A stretch of 64,000 nucleotides of DNA. Source: Alphaproteobacteria bacterium (GTDB taxonomy: Bacteria > Pseudomonadota > Alphaproteobacteria > Sphingomonadales > Sphingomonadaceae). The position numbers and the translations under genes were made by a program. Positions 16,616 to 27,000 of this stretch are shown here, piece after piece. The stretch's first letter is position 1. Each line of letters begins with the position of its first letter. The notes beneath the pieces were generated by a model, which was not told the DNA's origin, did not search any database, and worked only from the letters and a program-made list of their open reading frames with translations. The stretch spans positions 1 through 64,000 of the forward strand of contig JAGWWF010000014.1 of assembly GCA_018970445.1 (NCBI GenBank). The letters are read 5' to 3'.

Positions 16616-19195
16616 ATGGCCGATTCCCGTTCCACTCCGCAGCTGGCTGCCGTGCGCCTGGCCGATTATCGGCCGCCCGACTGGCTGGTGCCCGATATCG
16701 CGCTGGATTTCCGGCTGGATGCCACCCGCACCATCGTTAAGGCGCGGCTGCAGGTGCGCCGCAATGGCCGGCATGACCGGCCACTGGTGCTGGATGGCCA
16801 TGGCCTGGAAACCCGCATCATCATGCTGAACGGCAAGGGTTGTGCCTGCTGGCCCAATGGCGACACGCTGACCATCCCGATCGACGGTGATGAGGCGGTG
16901 TTTGAAACCGAGGTGGTGATCCATCCCCAGCGCAACACCCGGCTGATGGGCCTTTATGCCAGCCAGGGCCGGCTGGTCACCCAGTGCGAGGCCGAAGGCT
17001 TCCGGTCCATCACCTGGTTCCCGGATCGGCCCGACATATTGTCGCGCTACACGGTGCGGCTGGATGCGGACAAGGCGCATTATCCGGTGCTGCTGTCGAA
17101 CGGCGATCGCGGCGCCGCGCGCGATCTGCCCGGCGGCCGGCACGAGATCATCTGGACCGATCCCTGGCCCAAGCCTTCCTATCTGTTCGCGCTGGTCGCC
17201 GGGCAGCTTTCGGCGCTGACCGATGAATTCGTCACCTGCGGCGGCCGGCGGGTGCGCCTGGCGATCTGGACGGCGGCCGAAGACGTGCCGCGCTGCGCCC
17301 ATGCCATGGCGGCGCTGAAGGCCAGCATGGAATTTGATGAACGCGTCTATGGCCGCGAATATGATCTGGACGAGTTCAACATCGTGGCGGTGGCCGATTT
17401 CAACGCCGGCGCGATGGAGAACAAGGGCCTCAACATCTTCAACAGCAAATATATCCTGGCCGACAGCGAAACCGCCACCGACATGGATTTCGATGCGGTG
17501 GCCGGCGTGGTGGCGCATGAATATTTCCACAACTGGACGGGCAATCGCGTCACCTGCCGGGACTGGTTCCAATTGTCGCTGAAGGAAGGGCTGACCGTGT
17601 TTCGCGATCAGCAGTTCAGCGCCGATCAGGGCAGCGCCGCCGTGCGCCGCATCGATGATGTGCGCAGTTTGCGCGCCGTGCAGTTTCCCGAAGACGCCGG
17701 GCCGCTGGCCCATCCGATCCGCCCGGATCATTATGTGGAAATCGCCAATTTCTACACCGCCACCATCTACAACAAGGGGGCGGAGGTGATCCGCATGCTG
17801 CACGCCCTGCTGGGCGAGGCGGGCTTTCGCCGCGGCACCGATCTCTATTTCGACCGGCATGACGGCCAGGCCGTGACCTGCGAGGACTGGCTGGCGGCGA
17901 TGGAGGCCGCCAATGGCGTTGATCTCGCGCAGTTCCGCCGCTGGTATGAACAGGCCGGCACCCCGCGCGTGGCCGTCAGCCTGTCGCAGCAGGGCGGCCG
18001 CGCCGAACTGGTGCTGCGCCAGAGCGTGCCGGCCACGCCGGGCCAGAGCGACAAGCAGCCGATGCACATGCCGTTCCGCCTGGCCCTGATCGGCCGCACC
18101 AGCGGCCGCCGCATCGGGCCGGAACAGGTGGTGGAACTGCGCGAGGGCGTGACGCACCTGACCTTTGCCGATCTGCCCGAACCGGTGCTGCCCAGCCTGA
18201 ACCGCGGTTTTTCGGCCCCCGTGGTGGTGGATGCCGATACGGCGCGCGCCGATCTGGCCTTTCTGGCCGCGCATGATGATGATCCCTTCGCCCGGTGGGA
18301 GGCGTTCCAGCAGCTGGCGCTTTCGGTGCTGGGCGGTGATGATGATCCGGCGCCGCTGGTGGCCGCCGTCAAGGGCACGCTGGCCGATCCTGGCCTGGAT
18401 GCCGCCTTCAAGGGCGAGGCAGTGCTGCTGCCCACCGAAAGCTTCATCGGCGATGCGGCGGCAGTGGTGGATGTGGAGGCGATCCACCGCCGCCGCGAGG
18501 CCGCGCGCCTGGCCATCGCCACCGGGCTGGAGCCGCTGTGGTGGGCAGCGTACCAGCGCGAACGCGCCGCGCTGGCCGGGCGGGAGACGGATTTGACGCC
18601 CGACGCCAAGGGCAGCCGGCGGCTGGCCAATGTGGCGCTGTCCTATCTGGTCACCGCCGGTTCGCAACCGGCCTTCGCCGCGGCCGAGGCGCAATATCAC
18701 GCCGCCCGCACCATGACCGATCGGCTGGCGGCGATGACGGCGCTGGTGAACAGCCCGGCGCCGGCGCGCGCTGCCGTGCTGGCCGATTTCCACGCCCGCT
18801 TTGCCGGCAACAACGACGTGATCGACAAATGGTTCAGCGCCCAGGCGCTGGCCAACCGCCCCGATGTGCTGGCCGATGTGCAGGGCCTGCTGGCCCATCC
18901 CGATTTCAGCCCGGCCAACCCCAACCGGCTGCGCAGCCTGGTCGGGGCCTTTGCCGCCAACCAGCGCTGGTTCCACGCCGCCGATGGCGCCGGCTATCGC
19001 CTGCTGGCCGATCAGCTGATCGCGGTGGACCGGATCAACCCGCAAAGCGCGGCGCGGCTGGCGGTGCCGCTGGGCCGCTGGCGGCGTTTTGATCCGGCGC
19101 GCGGCGCGTTGATGCGGGCCGAGCTGGAACGCATCGTCGCTGCGCCCGGCATGTCCAAGGATGTGCTGGAAATGGCGTCGCGGGCGCTGGTTTGA
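16616..19195 (+). CDS. pepN: Aminopeptidase N (M1 family)
   Basis: 859 aa M1 zinc aminopeptidase of the E. coli PepN type, releasing N-terminal residues from peptides in the cytoplasm. Key motifs are the exopeptidase GAMEN (265-269), HEYFHNW (about 301-307) giving the HExxH zinc ligands, and KEGLTVF with the third ligand Glu near 324. The full C-terminal DUF3458-type helical domain is present. ATG at 16616 is chosen over a TTG seven codons upstream; no strong ribosome site is visible. It lies 45 bp after the unknown trio. Confidence 0.97.
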   Translation: MADSRSTPQLAAVRLADYRPPDWLVPDIALDFRLDATRTIVKARLQVRRNGRHDRPLVLDGHGLETRIIMLNGKGCACWPNGDTLTIPIDGDEAVFETEVVIHPQRNTRLMGLYASQGRLVTQCEAEGFRSITWFPDRPDILSRYTVRLDADKAHYPVLLSNGDRGAARDLPGGRHEIIWTDPWPKPSYLFALVAGQLSALTDEFVTCGGRRVRLAIWTAAEDVPRCAHAMAALKASMEFDERVYGREYDLDEFNIVAVADFNAGAMENKGLNIFNSKYILADSETATDMDFDAVAGVVAHEYFHNWTGNRVTCRDWFQLSLKEGLTVFRDQQFSADQGSAAVRRIDDVRSLRAVQFPEDAGPLAHPIRPDHYVEIANFYTATIYNKGAEVIRMLHALLGEAGFRRGTDLYFDRHDGQAVTCEDWLAAMEAANGVDLAQFRRWYEQAGTPRVAVSLSQQGGRAELVLRQSVPATPGQSDKQPMHMPFRLALIGRTSGRRIGPEQVVELREGVTHLTFADLPEPVLPSLNRGFSAPVVVDADTARADLAFLAAHDDDPFARWEAFQQLALSVLGGDDDPAPLVAAVKGTLADPGLDAAFKGEAVLLPTESFIGDAAAVVDVEAIHRRREAARLAIATGLEPLWWAAYQRERAALAGRETDLTPDAKGSRRLANVALSYLVTAGSQPAFAAAEAQYHAARTMTDRLAAMTALVNSPAPARAAVLADFHARFAGNNDVIDKWFSAQALANRPDVLADVQGLLAHPDFSPANPNRLRSLVGAFAANQRWFHAADGAGYRLLADQLIAVDRINPQSAARLAVPLGRWRRFDPARGALMRAELERIVAAPGMSKDVLEMASRALV

Positions 19196-19229
19196 TGGCT
19201 GCCATCGGCAAGCAATGGCAGCGGGTTTG

Positions 19230-20168
19230 ATGGCGGCGGCGCTGCCGCTGTTTCACCACCCGGAATACAGCGTCTCCCTGCCGGCCGGGCACCGGTTTCC
19301 GATGGACAAATATGCCCTGCTGCCCGCCGCGCTGGCAGCGGCCGGGCAGGCGGTGGCGGTGCTGGTGCCCGAACCCATGCCGGCGCGATGGCTGGCGGCG
19401 GTGCATGATCCCGATTATGTGGCGGCCGTGCTGGCCGCCGCCGTGCCGGCGGCCATGGAACGGCGCATCGGCCTGTCCGTCACACCGGCGGTGGCGCGGC
19501 GCAGCCTGCGGGTGGCGGGCGGCACCCATGCCGCCGCCTGCCATGCCCTGGCGCACGGCTGGGCCGCCAATGGCGCGGGCGGCAGCCACCATGCCGGGCC
19601 GGATGGCGGGGCGGGATTTTGCGTCACCAACGATCTGGCCATTGCCGCCAACCGGCTGGTCGCCGAAGGCGCGGTGGGCCGCATCCTGATCCTGGATCTG
19701 GATGTGCACCAGGGCGATGGCACCGCGCTGATCATGGCCGGGCGCGACGACATCATCACCCTTTCCATCCATGCCCAGCGCAATTTCCCGGTGCGCAAGG
19801 CGCGATCCCACCATGATGTCGGCCTGGCCGATGGCACCGGCGATGCGGACTATCTGGCGGTGCTGGCCACGGCGCTGGCCGATGCGCTGGCGCAGTGGCG
19901 GCCGGGCCTGGTGATGCTGCAGGCCGGGGTTGATCCGCACGCCGATGACCGGCTGGGCCGGCTGGCCCTGAGCGATGCCGGGCTGGCCGCGCGCGATGCG
20001 CTGGTGGCGCGGGCCTGCCGGGCGGCCGGGGTGGCGCTGATGGTCACGCTGGGCGGCGGCTATGGCGATCCGGCGCAGGTGGCGGCCCGCCATGCCGCCA
20101 CGCTGATCGCCGGCTGGCAGGCGTGGGGCGCGGGGGAAATGCCGGCAGCGGCGCGTATCGGGGGGTGA
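19230..20168 (+). CDS. Histone deacetylase-family (arginase-fold) amidohydrolase
   Basis: About 312 aa zinc amidohydrolase of the HDAC/acetylpolyamine family. The sequence shows [19 protein letters not shown] (about 115-134) with the paired catalytic His, and [12 protein letters not shown] (about 155-166) with Asp/His metal ligands. Bacterial members deacetylate acetylpolyamines or similar small molecules; the exact substrate is unknown. Starts at 19215 or 19230 are both possible; 19230 has GCGGG before it and fits the family N-terminus. Its stop overlaps the sigma factor start (TGATG). Confidence 0.92.
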   Translation: MAAALPLFHHPEYSVSLPAGHRFPMDKYALLPAALAAAGQAVAVLVPEPMPARWLAAVHDPDYVAAVLAAAVPAAMERRIGLSVTPAVARRSLRVAGGTHAAACHALAHGWAANGAGGSHHAGPDGGAGFCVTNDLAIAANRLVAEGAVGRILILDLDVHQGDGTALIMAGRDDIITLSIHAQRNFPVRKARSHHDVGLADGTGDADYLAVLATALADALAQWRPGLVMLQAGVDPHADDRLGRLALSDAGLAARDALVARACRAAGVALMVTLGGGYGDPAQVAARHAATLIAGWQAWGAGEMPAAARIGG

Positions 20169-20758
20169 TGCGCATGGATGCACCCGCCCCCGGCCCTGCT
20201 GCCGCCCCTGCCGCGCCCAGCCTGGCGACAGCGCTGCTGCTGCGCGTGGCGCAGGGCGACCGGGCGGCCTTCACCACGCTGGTGCGCCAGCTGGAACGGC
20301 CGGCGCTGGCGCTGGCCTGGCGCACGCTCAAGGATCCGACCGAGGCGCAGGATGCCTGCCAGCAGGCCTTTGCCCGGCTGTGGACGCAGGCGCACCGCTT
20401 TGATCCGGCGCGCGGTTCGGCCGATGCCTGGTTCCGCCGCATCCTGATCAACCTGTGCCTGGATCGCCGCCGCGCCATCCGGCCGGTGTTGCCCATCGAC
20501 GATGCCATCGATCTGGCCGATGCCGGCCCCGATCCCGAAGCCCGGGCCGTTGCCGCCGATCAGCAGCGCCGGCTGGATGCGGCCATGGCCGGGCTCAACC
20601 CGCGCCAGCGGCTGGCGCTGGCGCTGTTTCACGGCGATGGCCTGTCGATGGCCGAAATCGCCGATCGCATGGACACCAGCGCCAAGGCGGTCGAGGGATT
20701 GCTGGGCCGTGCCCGTAACATGTTGCGAACCCTGATGAACGAAAGTGCCCCGACGTGA
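20168..20758 (+). CDS. ECF-type RNA polymerase sigma factor
   Basis: 196 aa with region 2 (about residues 25-75, including LKDPTEAQDACQQAFARLW) and region 4 (about 140-190, including MAEIADRMDTSAKAVEGLLGRARNML). The N-terminus is Pro/Ala-rich. ATG at 20168 overlaps the upstream stop; ATG at 20174 is a good alternative because GGGGG precedes it by 8 bases. It overlaps the following gene by 4 bp (GTGA). Gene order sigma, small membrane protein, periplasmic sensor suggests a self-contained envelope- or metal-response switch. Confidence 0.93.
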   Translation: MRMDAPAPGPAAAPAAPSLATALLLRVAQGDRAAFTTLVRQLERPALALAWRTLKDPTEAQDACQQAFARLWTQAHRFDPARGSADAWFRRILINLCLDRRRAIRPVLPIDDAIDLADAGPDPEARAVAADQQRRLDAAMAGLNPRQRLALALFHGDGLSMAEIADRMDTSAKAVEGLLGRARNMLRTLMNESAPT

Positions 20759-21219
20759 CGACGCTTTCCCCCGAAACCGCGCTGGACATCATCGCCAGCC
20801 ACGGCGCCGATCCGGCCCGCTGGCCGGCTGACAGCCGCGCCGGCCTGCTGGCCCTGGCCGGCAGCGATGCCGCGGTGGCGGCGGCGCTCGCCGATGCGCG
20901 AAGCCTGGATGCAGCGCTGGCCGATTGGCTGGCCGGCCCGGTGCCGGCGCTGGCCGTGGATGTGGCGGCGATCACCGCCCTGCCGCAGGACCGGGCGCGG
21001 CCGGCTGCGGCGCGCTGGCAGCCGGCGGCGCTGGCCGCCAGCCTGGCGCTGGTGCTGGCCGTGGGCGGCTGGCTGGGCCTGAAATCCCTTGTTGGCAGTG
21101 AAGCCCCCGTCACTGTCGCTGCTGCCCCGCCGCCGTCGGCCGGGGTGGAGCTGGCCGAGGCCGATGCCGCCTTTGCCTATGTGTTCACGCCGACGGCTAC
21201 CGAGGAAGACGTGATATGA
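20755..21219 (+). CDS. Putative membrane anti-sigma factor
   Basis: 154 aa. It has a cytoplasmic helical N-terminus (about 1-80), a single membrane segment (about 88-110) and a short periplasmic tail. This topology and its place between an ECF sigma gene and a periplasmic sensor gene indicate an anti-sigma factor; no ZAS zinc motif is present. It starts with GTG, overlapping the sigma stop by 4 bp, and its stop overlaps the sensor start in ATGA. Function is inference from context. Confidence 0.75.
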   Translation: MTTLSPETALDIIASHGADPARWPADSRAGLLALAGSDAAVAAALADARSLDAALADWLAGPVPALAVDVAAITALPQDRARPAAARWQPAALAASLALVLAVGGWLGLKSLVGSEAPVTVAAAPPPSAGVELAEADAAFAYVFTPTATEEDVI

Positions 21220-21776
21220 GCCCCCGATTGATTGCTGTTGCGGCCCTGCTGCTGGCCGGGCCGGCCCTGGCCCAGATGCCGCCGCCGCCGCCCGCTGCCC
21301 CCGCCGCGCCGCCGATGGCTGGCGACATGCGCGCCATGCATGGCCGCATGATGGGCCAGCGCATGTTCCCATCGATGAGCGAGGCCGGCCGCGCCGCCAT
21401 CCGCGAAGCGATGATGGCCGGCGATGATCGCCGCGCCGCCCGCCAGAAGGTGGATGCGGCGCGCGAAAAGCTGCTTGCCGCGCTGGCGGCCGATCGGCTG
21501 GACGTGGCCGCGGTGAAGCGGGCGATGGACGAGGAACGCGCCGTCGCCGAAACCAGCCGCAACGCCAAGCAGGCCGCCATGCTGGCCGCCTTCCAGAAAT
21601 TGAGCGTGGAAGACCGCAAGGCCTTTGCCGCCGACAGCCGCGCCATGAAGGACCGCATGGGCAAGCGCATGGCCGAATGGCGCGATCGCTGGCAGGGCCG
21701 GCGCGGCCGCGATGGCGCGCGCGGCGACATGCCGGCCCCGCCGCCTGCCCCGCCGCGCCCCGGCGATGCCGAATGA
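21216..21776 (+). CDS. Periplasmic Spy/CpxP/CnrX-like sensor or chaperone
   Basis: 186 aa. A signal peptide (about 1-20, ending LAQ) is followed by a Pro-rich linker and a Met/His/Arg-rich helical domain containing MRAMHGRMMGQRMF. Composition and length match the periplasmic heavy-metal-resistance/LTXXQ family. With the upstream sigma and membrane protein it resembles the CnrX-CnrY-CnrH arrangement. The C-terminus is Pro/Asp-rich. The inducing ligand is unknown; the Met cluster suggests copper or another soft metal (speculative). Confidence 0.82.
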   Translation: MSPRLIAVAALLLAGPALAQMPPPPPAAPAAPPMAGDMRAMHGRMMGQRMFPSMSEAGRAAIREAMMAGDDRRAARQKVDAAREKLLAALAADRLDVAAVKRAMDEERAVAETSRNAKQAAMLAAFQKLSVEDRKAFAADSRAMKDRMGKRMAEWRDRWQGRRGRDGARGDMPAPPPAPPRPGDAE

Positions 21777-21865
21777 GGCGCTGAACCTTCCCGATCAGAC
21801 CGGGGCTGCCCCCTGGCCCCGCCCACCTGGCCCGCCGGTGCCCCCACCGGCGGGCCGTTTTCTGT

Positions 21866-22744
21866 TCAGGCCCGCCAGCCGGTCTGTCGCGCCACTTCGG
21901 CCCACACCAGTTCGCCCAGCCGGGCCGTGACCGGGCCGGGCCGGCCATTGCCGATGCGGTGATCATCAATGGCCACCACCGGCAGGATCGGCGCGGTGGT
22001 GGAGGTGAGAAAGGCTTCATCGGCGCCGATCGCTTCGGCCAGGGTGAAGGGGCGTTCCTCCACCACGATCTGCGCTGCGCTGGCCAGCCGGATCAGGCTG
22101 TCGCGCGCGATGCCGGGCAGGATGCTGCTGCCCTTGGGGTGGGTGATGATGCGGCCATCGCGCACGATCCAGGCGTTGGTGCTGCTGCCTTCGCGGACCA
22201 CCTCGCCGGCCAGCAGCCAGGCTTCGAACGCCCCGGCGGTGCGGGCGGCCTGCTTGGCCAGCACATTGCCCAGCAGGCCGGTGGTCTTGATGTCCACCCG
22301 GCCCCAGCGATTGTCGGGCGCGGTGATCACCCGGATCCCGGTATCGAGCTGGCGCACGCGCTGGGCAAAATCAAAGCGCCGCACGGTCATCACCACACTT
22401 GGCATCACCACGCTGGCCGGTGCCGCATCGGGAAAGGCGTGATCGCGCCGGGCAACGCCGCGGCTGATCTGGATATACAGCAGGCAATCGGCATGGCCAT
22501 TGGCGGCGATCAGCCGGCGCGCCTGCAGGCCGAACGGGCCATCTTCCATCGGCCAGTGGATCGCCAGTTCGGCCAGATTGCGGCGCAGCCGCACCAGATG
22601 CGGCCCCCAATCCAGGATGCGGCCGTTCAGCACGGCGCACACTTCATACACCGCATCGGCAAACTGGGTCCCGCGATCTTCCACATGCAGGCTGGCATCG
22701 GCATGGCGCACGATGCGCCCGTTGACATAGGCCAGTTGCGGCAT
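21866..22744 (-). CDS. dat: D-amino-acid transaminase (class IV)
   Basis: 292 aa fold-type IV PLP aminotransferase. The catalytic Lys lies in VDIKTTGLLGNVLAKQ near residue 153, matching the D-alanine aminotransferase signature DIKS-LLPNVLAKQ. It would interconvert D-alanine and D-glutamate for peptidoglycan; branched-chain or ADC-lyase activity is less likely. The start MPQLAYVNG at 22744 fits the family N-terminus. It is divergent from the photolyase across 74 bp. Confidence 0.9.
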   Translation of the reverse strand: MPQLAYVNGRIVRHADASLHVEDRGTQFADAVYEVCAVLNGRILDWGPHLVRLRRNLAELAIHWPMEDGPFGLQARRLIAANGHADCLLYIQISRGVARRDHAFPDAAPASVVMPSVVMTVRRFDFAQRVRQLDTGIRVITAPDNRWGRVDIKTTGLLGNVLAKQAARTAGAFEAWLLAGEVVREGSSTNAWIVRDGRIITHPKGSSILPGIARDSLIRLASAAQIVVEERPFTLAEAIGADEAFLTSTTAPILPVVAIDDHRIGNGRPGPVTARLGELVWAEVARQTGWRA

Positions 22745-22818
22745 GGTGTTGCAATCCCCGTGACGACGCGTGTTCAGGCGTTTAGCGGCAGGGCATCCCC
22801 ATTGTCGAGAGGCCGCCC

Positions 22819-24204
22819 ATGTCCCCGCAGCTTGTCTGGTTCCGCAACGATCTGCGCCTGGCCGATCAGGCGGCGCTGTGCGCGGCGGCCGCCGCCGGCC
22901 CGGTGCTGGCGCTGTTCGTGCTGGATGATGAAACGCCCGGTGCCTGGCGCATGGGCGCAGCGCAGCGCTGGTGGCTGCACCACAGCCTGGCCGATCTGGG
23001 CGGGCGCATCGCGGCGGCCGGCGGCCGGCTGATCCTGCGGCGCGGCCGGGCCGGGCCGATCGTGCGGGCGCTGGCGGCCGAGCAGGCGGCCGATGTGCAC
23101 GCCATCGTGCATCACGAGCCCTGGGCCGCCGTGCAGGAGCGGGAAGCCGGGCCGCTGCGGCTGCACCACGGCGCCACGCTGGCGCCGCCATCGGGCGTGC
23201 TGAGCGGCAGCGGCGGCCGCTATCGAATCTTCACGCCGTGGTGGCGCAAGTTGCAGGAACAATTGCCGCCGCCGCGCCCGCTGCCGGTGCCCGTCGTGCG
23301 CTGGGCCGATGCCGCCGCCATTGCCAGCGATGATCTGGCCAGCTGGGGGTTGCGGCCCACCACGCCCGACTGGTCGGGCGGTTTTGGCGAATGGCGGCCC
23401 GGCGAAGCGGGGGCAGCGGCGCGGCTGGCGGATTTTGCCGCGCAGGCCGCGGGTTACGAGGGGCAGCGCAACCTGCCGGCGCTGGCCGGCACGGCGCGAT
23501 TGTCACCGCATCTGGCGTTGGGCGAGGTTTCGCCGGCCACCGCCTGGCATGCCATTGCCGATGCGGTGGGCGCCGATACCGCCGAACCCTGGCTGCGCCA
23601 GCTGGGCTGGCGGGATTTTTCCGCCAACATCATCGATCAGTTTCCCGATCATGGCGATGCGCCCAACCGGCCGGCCTTTGCAGCCTTTGCGTTCCGCGAT
23701 GATCCGGCCGGCTTTGCCGCCTGGTGCCAGGGCCGCACCGGCTATCCGATCGTGGATGCCGGCATGCGGCAATTGTGGGCCACCGGCTGGATGCACAACC
23801 GGGTGCGGATGATCACCGCCAGCTTTCTGGTCAAGCATCAGTTGATCGATTGGCGGCTGGGCGAACGCTGGTTCTGGGACACGCTGCTGGATGCCGATTA
23901 TGGCAACAACGCGCAGGGCTGGCAGTGGGTGATGGGATCGGGCGTCGATTCATCGCCGTTCAACCGCATCTTTGCCCCCGTGGGGCAAAGCGCCAAGTTC
24001 GCTGCCGCCGATTATATCCGGCGCTGGGTGCCGGAACTGGCCAGCCTGCCCGATGCGCTGATCCATTCCCCGTGGGAGGCCGGGGTGCGGCGCGGCCGCG
24101 CCTATCCGCCGCCGATCATCGGCCATGAAGCGGCCCGCGCCCGCGCACTGGCGGCCTTTGCGCAGATCAAGGCAGGCGGCGACGCAGCAGGAACAACAGG
24201 CTGA
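22819..24204 (+). CDS. phrB: Deoxyribodipyrimidine photolyase
   Basis: 461 aa light-dependent CPD photolyase. The N-terminal antenna domain starts with LVWFRNDLRLAD (5-16). The C-terminal FAD domain has GYPIVDAGMRQLWATGWMHN near 310, and DYGNNAQGWQWVMGSG near 355. Length is typical of class I photolyases. Its 3' end overlaps the convergent permease gene by 38 bp. A role in repair fits a light-exposed pigmented organism. Confidence 0.96.
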   Translation: MSPQLVWFRNDLRLADQAALCAAAAAGPVLALFVLDDETPGAWRMGAAQRWWLHHSLADLGGRIAAAGGRLILRRGRAGPIVRALAAEQAADVHAIVHHEPWAAVQEREAGPLRLHHGATLAPPSGVLSGSGGRYRIFTPWWRKLQEQLPPPRPLPVPVVRWADAAAIASDDLASWGLRPTTPDWSGGFGEWRPGEAGAAARLADFAAQAAGYEGQRNLPALAGTARLSPHLALGEVSPATAWHAIADAVGADTAEPWLRQLGWRDFSANIIDQFPDHGDAPNRPAFAAFAFRDDPAGFAAWCQGRTGYPIVDAGMRQLWATGWMHNRVRMITASFLVKHQLIDWRLGERWFWDTLLDADYGNNAQGWQWVMGSGVDSSPFNRIFAPVGQSAKFAAADYIRRWVPELASLPDALIHSPWEAGVRRGRAYPPPIIGHEAARARALAAFAQIKAGGDAAGTTG

Positions 24205-25456
24205 CAATCATCCAGAAGATCGCCAGCGCCGTGGCTTCGGCGCGGGTGGATTGCGCCATCAGCCAGGCAATGGCGGCAAAGGCCACCAGCGCTGCCGGTT
24301 TCAGCACGCGCAGTTCGGTCACCGGCCCGGCCAGTTCCATGCCGACTGCCCGCAGCCGCAAGGCCGCGGCACAGCCAATGGCATAGACCGACAGCGCCGC
24401 CAGCGTGCCGATCACCAGCAGGGTTTCGAAACGGCCGCTGAGCGCCAGGGCAAAGGCCAGCGCGATGTGGCAGGCGATGGCGTTGCGCGGCACCTGCTGC
24501 CCCGGTTCGATCGCGGCCAGCGCGCGCGGCAACAGGCCATCGCGGGCGGCGGCATAGAGGATGCGCGGCGAATTCAGCGCCTCGCCGGTGAGGAATCCGG
24601 TGATCGAGATCACCGATCCCACCGCCAGCAGGCTGCCCAGCGCCGGCGACACGCTGGCCAATGCTGCCACCAGCGGGGCCGGTGCGCCGGCCAGCGCCGT
24701 GCCGATCAGGCCCTGGGCGGTGATCTGCACCATCACATACAGCGCCACCACCACCGCCAGCGCCATGGCGATGGCGCGCGGGATGGTGCGGGCCGGATCG
24801 CGCACCTCGCCCGCCACTGCCAGCCCGCCTTCCATGCCGGTGTAGATGAAGATGGCCAGGATCGCGCCGCGGCCGAAATCGGCGTGGCCGCCGGGCAGGG
24901 GGGCCACCAGATTGGCCGGGGTGATGAACCAGATGCCCAGCCCCAGGAACAGCAGCAGCGGCACCAGCTTGGCCACGGTGAACAGGCCCATCACCCGCGC
25001 TGCCAGTTCGATGCGCCGGCTGTTGAGCGCAAACAGCAGCAGATAGAGCAGGGCCACGCCGGCCGTGTGGGCCGGCGGGCTGGCCAGCGCCGGCCACAGC
25101 CGGGCAATGGCATCGATGGCGGCATTGGCCAGCGCGGCGCTGGCCAATATGTTGGCGGCCCAGGTCAACGCCCCGCACAGCCAGCCCCAATAGGGGCCGA
25201 AGGCGGCGGCGCACACGCCATACAGGCCGCCGCTGGCCGGCACCCGCGCAATGGCTTCGGCAAAGCACAACAGGATGCAGCCGATCACCCCGGCCGCCCC
25301 CACATAGGCCAGCGGCGCCCAGGCCCCCATGGCCGCGGCAATCTCGCCGGGCAGGGTGAAGATGCCGCCGCCGATAACGACGCCGATCAGATTGGCGGTC
25401 ATGGCCGAAAGGCCGATGCCGGCCACCAGCCCGCCGCTTGCCTTTGCGTTCGTCAT
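24167..25456 (-). CDS. APC-family amino acid permease
   Basis: 429 aa with about 12 hydrophobic segments. The first helix has IGVVIGGGIFTLPGEIA (about 24-40), the APC substrate-binding GxG-IF motif, and helix 6 has YTGMEGGLAVAGEVRDP. It transports an amino acid or related cation; the substrate cannot be told. ATG at 25456 follows AAAGGGG by 5 bases; a GTG two codons upstream is less likely. The last 38 bp overlap the photolyase on the other strand. Confidence 0.94.
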   Translation of the reverse strand: MTNAKASGGLVAGIGLSAMTANLIGVVIGGGIFTLPGEIAAAMGAWAPLAYVGAAGVIGCILLCFAEAIARVPASGGLYGVCAAAFGPYWGWLCGALTWAANILASAALANAAIDAIARLWPALASPPAHTAGVALLYLLLFALNSRRIELAARVMGLFTVAKLVPLLLFLGLGIWFITPANLVAPLPGGHADFGRGAILAIFIYTGMEGGLAVAGEVRDPARTIPRAIAMALAVVVALYVMVQITAQGLIGTALAGAPAPLVAALASVSPALGSLLAVGSVISITGFLTGEALNSPRILYAAARDGLLPRALAAIEPGQQVPRNAIACHIALAFALALSGRFETLLVIGTLAALSVYAIGCAAALRLRAVGMELAGPVTELRVLKPAALVAFAAIAWLMAQSTRAEATALAIFWMIVSLLFLLRRRLP

Positions 25457-25504
25457 GCCCACCCCTTTCGCCGGCAGGCTAGGGGGTGGGCAGGGGCTTG
25501 TCCA

Positions 25505-26209
25505 TCAGGCCAGATCGAACAGCAGCGCTTCGGCCCCATCGGCGGATTGCAGCGCCAGCGTGGTGGCATCCTTCACCGCCAGCCCGTCGCCCTGGCGCAG
25601 TTCATGGCCGTCCACGATCAGCGAGCCGCGCGCCACCTGCACCCAGGCATGGCCACGGCTGATGGGGGCGACCAGGCTGCCACCGGCGGCCAGCACGGCG
25701 CGGGCGATGCTGGCATCGGCATGGATGGTCACGGCATGATCGGGCGCATCGGGCGCGGCCACCAGGTCCAGCCGGGATTCGCCGTCGGCCACAGCCGGCA
25801 ATGTCTTCTGCTCATAGCCCGGCGCGATGCCGCGCTGGTTGGGCAGCAGCCAGATCTGCAACAGATGCACGGCGTCGCTGGCGCTGGCGTTGTATTCGCT
25901 GTGGCGGATGCCGGTGCCGGCGCTCATCCGCTGCGCCTCGCCGGGGCGGATGATGGCGCCGCTGCCAATGCTGTCCTTGTGTTCCAGCGCGCCATCCAGG
26001 ATGTAGGTGACGATCTCCATATTGTCGTGGGCGTGGGTGGGGAACCCGCCGCCGCCGGCAATCCGGTCTTCGTTGATCACCCGCAGGGCGCGGAAGCCCA
26101 TGATCTTCGGATCATAATATTGGCCGAAGGAAAAACTGTGCCTGGCCTGCAGCCAGCCATGATCGGCCTGGCCGCGCTGTTCGGATTTGCGGTGCAGATA
26201 GGTGGGCAT
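25505..26209 (-). CDS. Pirin-family cupin protein (YhaK-like)
   Basis: 234 aa. The pirin N-terminal cupin is shown by FPTHAHDNMEIVTYILDG (about 58-75) and GTGIRHSEYN (about 98-107), which give the His/Glu metal ligands. Relatives show quercetin 2,3-dioxygenase activity or act as redox sensors. GCAGGAG lies 7 bases before the ATG at 26209. It lies 98 bp downstream of the SDR gene on the same strand. Confidence 0.93.
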   Translation of the reverse strand: MPTYLHRKSEQRGQADHGWLQARHSFSFGQYYDPKIMGFRALRVINEDRIAGGGGFPTHAHDNMEIVTYILDGALEHKDSIGSGAIIRPGEAQRMSAGTGIRHSEYNASASDAVHLLQIWLLPNQRGIAPGYEQKTLPAVADGESRLDLVAAPDAPDHAVTIHADASIARAVLAAGGSLVAPISRGHAWVQVARGSLIVDGHELRQGDGLAVKDATTLALQSADGAEALLFDLA

Positions 26210-26307
26210 GTCGGTCTCCTGCGGGAGGGGTTTGCAGCCATATGGGGGCGGTTGGTCCATGCGCCAGATGCAGGGCCGTTGCGGCAGCCCTGCGAAAAAC
26301 TCATGGC

Positions 26308-27000
26308 TCAAAAGGGAATGACCTGCCCCTGCCAGTCGATCAGCAGGCCGGATTGCGCCGGCGTGGCGGCATCGATCACGCCGATCAGGTGGCGGGCGCT
26401 CTCGTGCGCGCTGAACAGGGTCTTCACGCCCGACTGGAAGGGGCGGGACAGGCCGGTGTCAACCGTACCGGGGTGCAGGGCCAGCAGGATCTGATCGGGG
26501 CTGCGCCGCGCCTGTTCGATGGCCATGGTGCGGATCAGCTGATTCAGCGCCGCCTTTGACGCGCGATAACTGTGCCAGCCGCCCAGCCGGTTGTCGGCGA
26601 TGGAACCGACACGGGCCGACAGCACCGCCAGCACCGTCTTGCGGCCTTTCGGCATGATCGGCAGCAGCCGCGCCGCGATGGTGGCCGGCTGGATGGTGTT
26701 GATCGCCAGCAGCTGCGCCAGAGTGGCGGCGTCGAGCTGGCTGTTGGCCTTTTCCGGGGCCAGGCCGGGGCCGTGCAGGACGCCGTTGGTGATGATGGCC
26801 AGATCGGGCGGGGCGGGCAGGGCGGTGATGGCCGCGGCGATGCTGGCCGGATCGGCCGGATCAACCCCGGTGCTGCGGCTCCAGCGGGTGACGCGGGCGC
26901 CATCGCCTTCCAGCAGATCGGCAAGGGCGCGGCCCAGCCCGCCGCCGGCACCGACGATCAGGGCATGGGGCTGGGCGGCAAAGCTGGACAGCAGGGGCAT
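26308..27000 (-). CDS. Short-chain dehydrogenase/reductase
   Basis: 230 aa SDR. The NAD(P)-binding GAGGGLGRALADLL lies at about 17-30, the catalytic Ser in SARVGS near 128 and YRASK near 143-147, giving the YxxxK pair. It resembles the CsgA/C-factor-like group of SDRs. There is no Shine-Dalgarno; TAGGGC lies 6 bases before the ATG. Substrate unknown. Confidence 0.9.
   Translation of the reverse strand: MPLLSSFAAQPHALIVGAGGGLGRALADLLEGDGARVTRWSRSTGVDPADPASIAAAITALPAPPDLAIITNGVLHGPGLAPEKANSQLDAATLAQLLAINTIQPATIAARLLPIMPKGRKTVLAVLSARVGSIADNRLGGWHSYRASKAALNQLIRTMAIEQARRSPDQILLALHPGTVDTGLSRPFQSGVKTLFSAHESARHLIGVIDAATPAQSGLLIDWQGQVIPF

Noticed and set aside
16577-19045. 822-codon open frame antisense to pepN
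   Set aside because: Shadow of pepN codon bias; no motif, and pepN motifs are intact on the plus strand.
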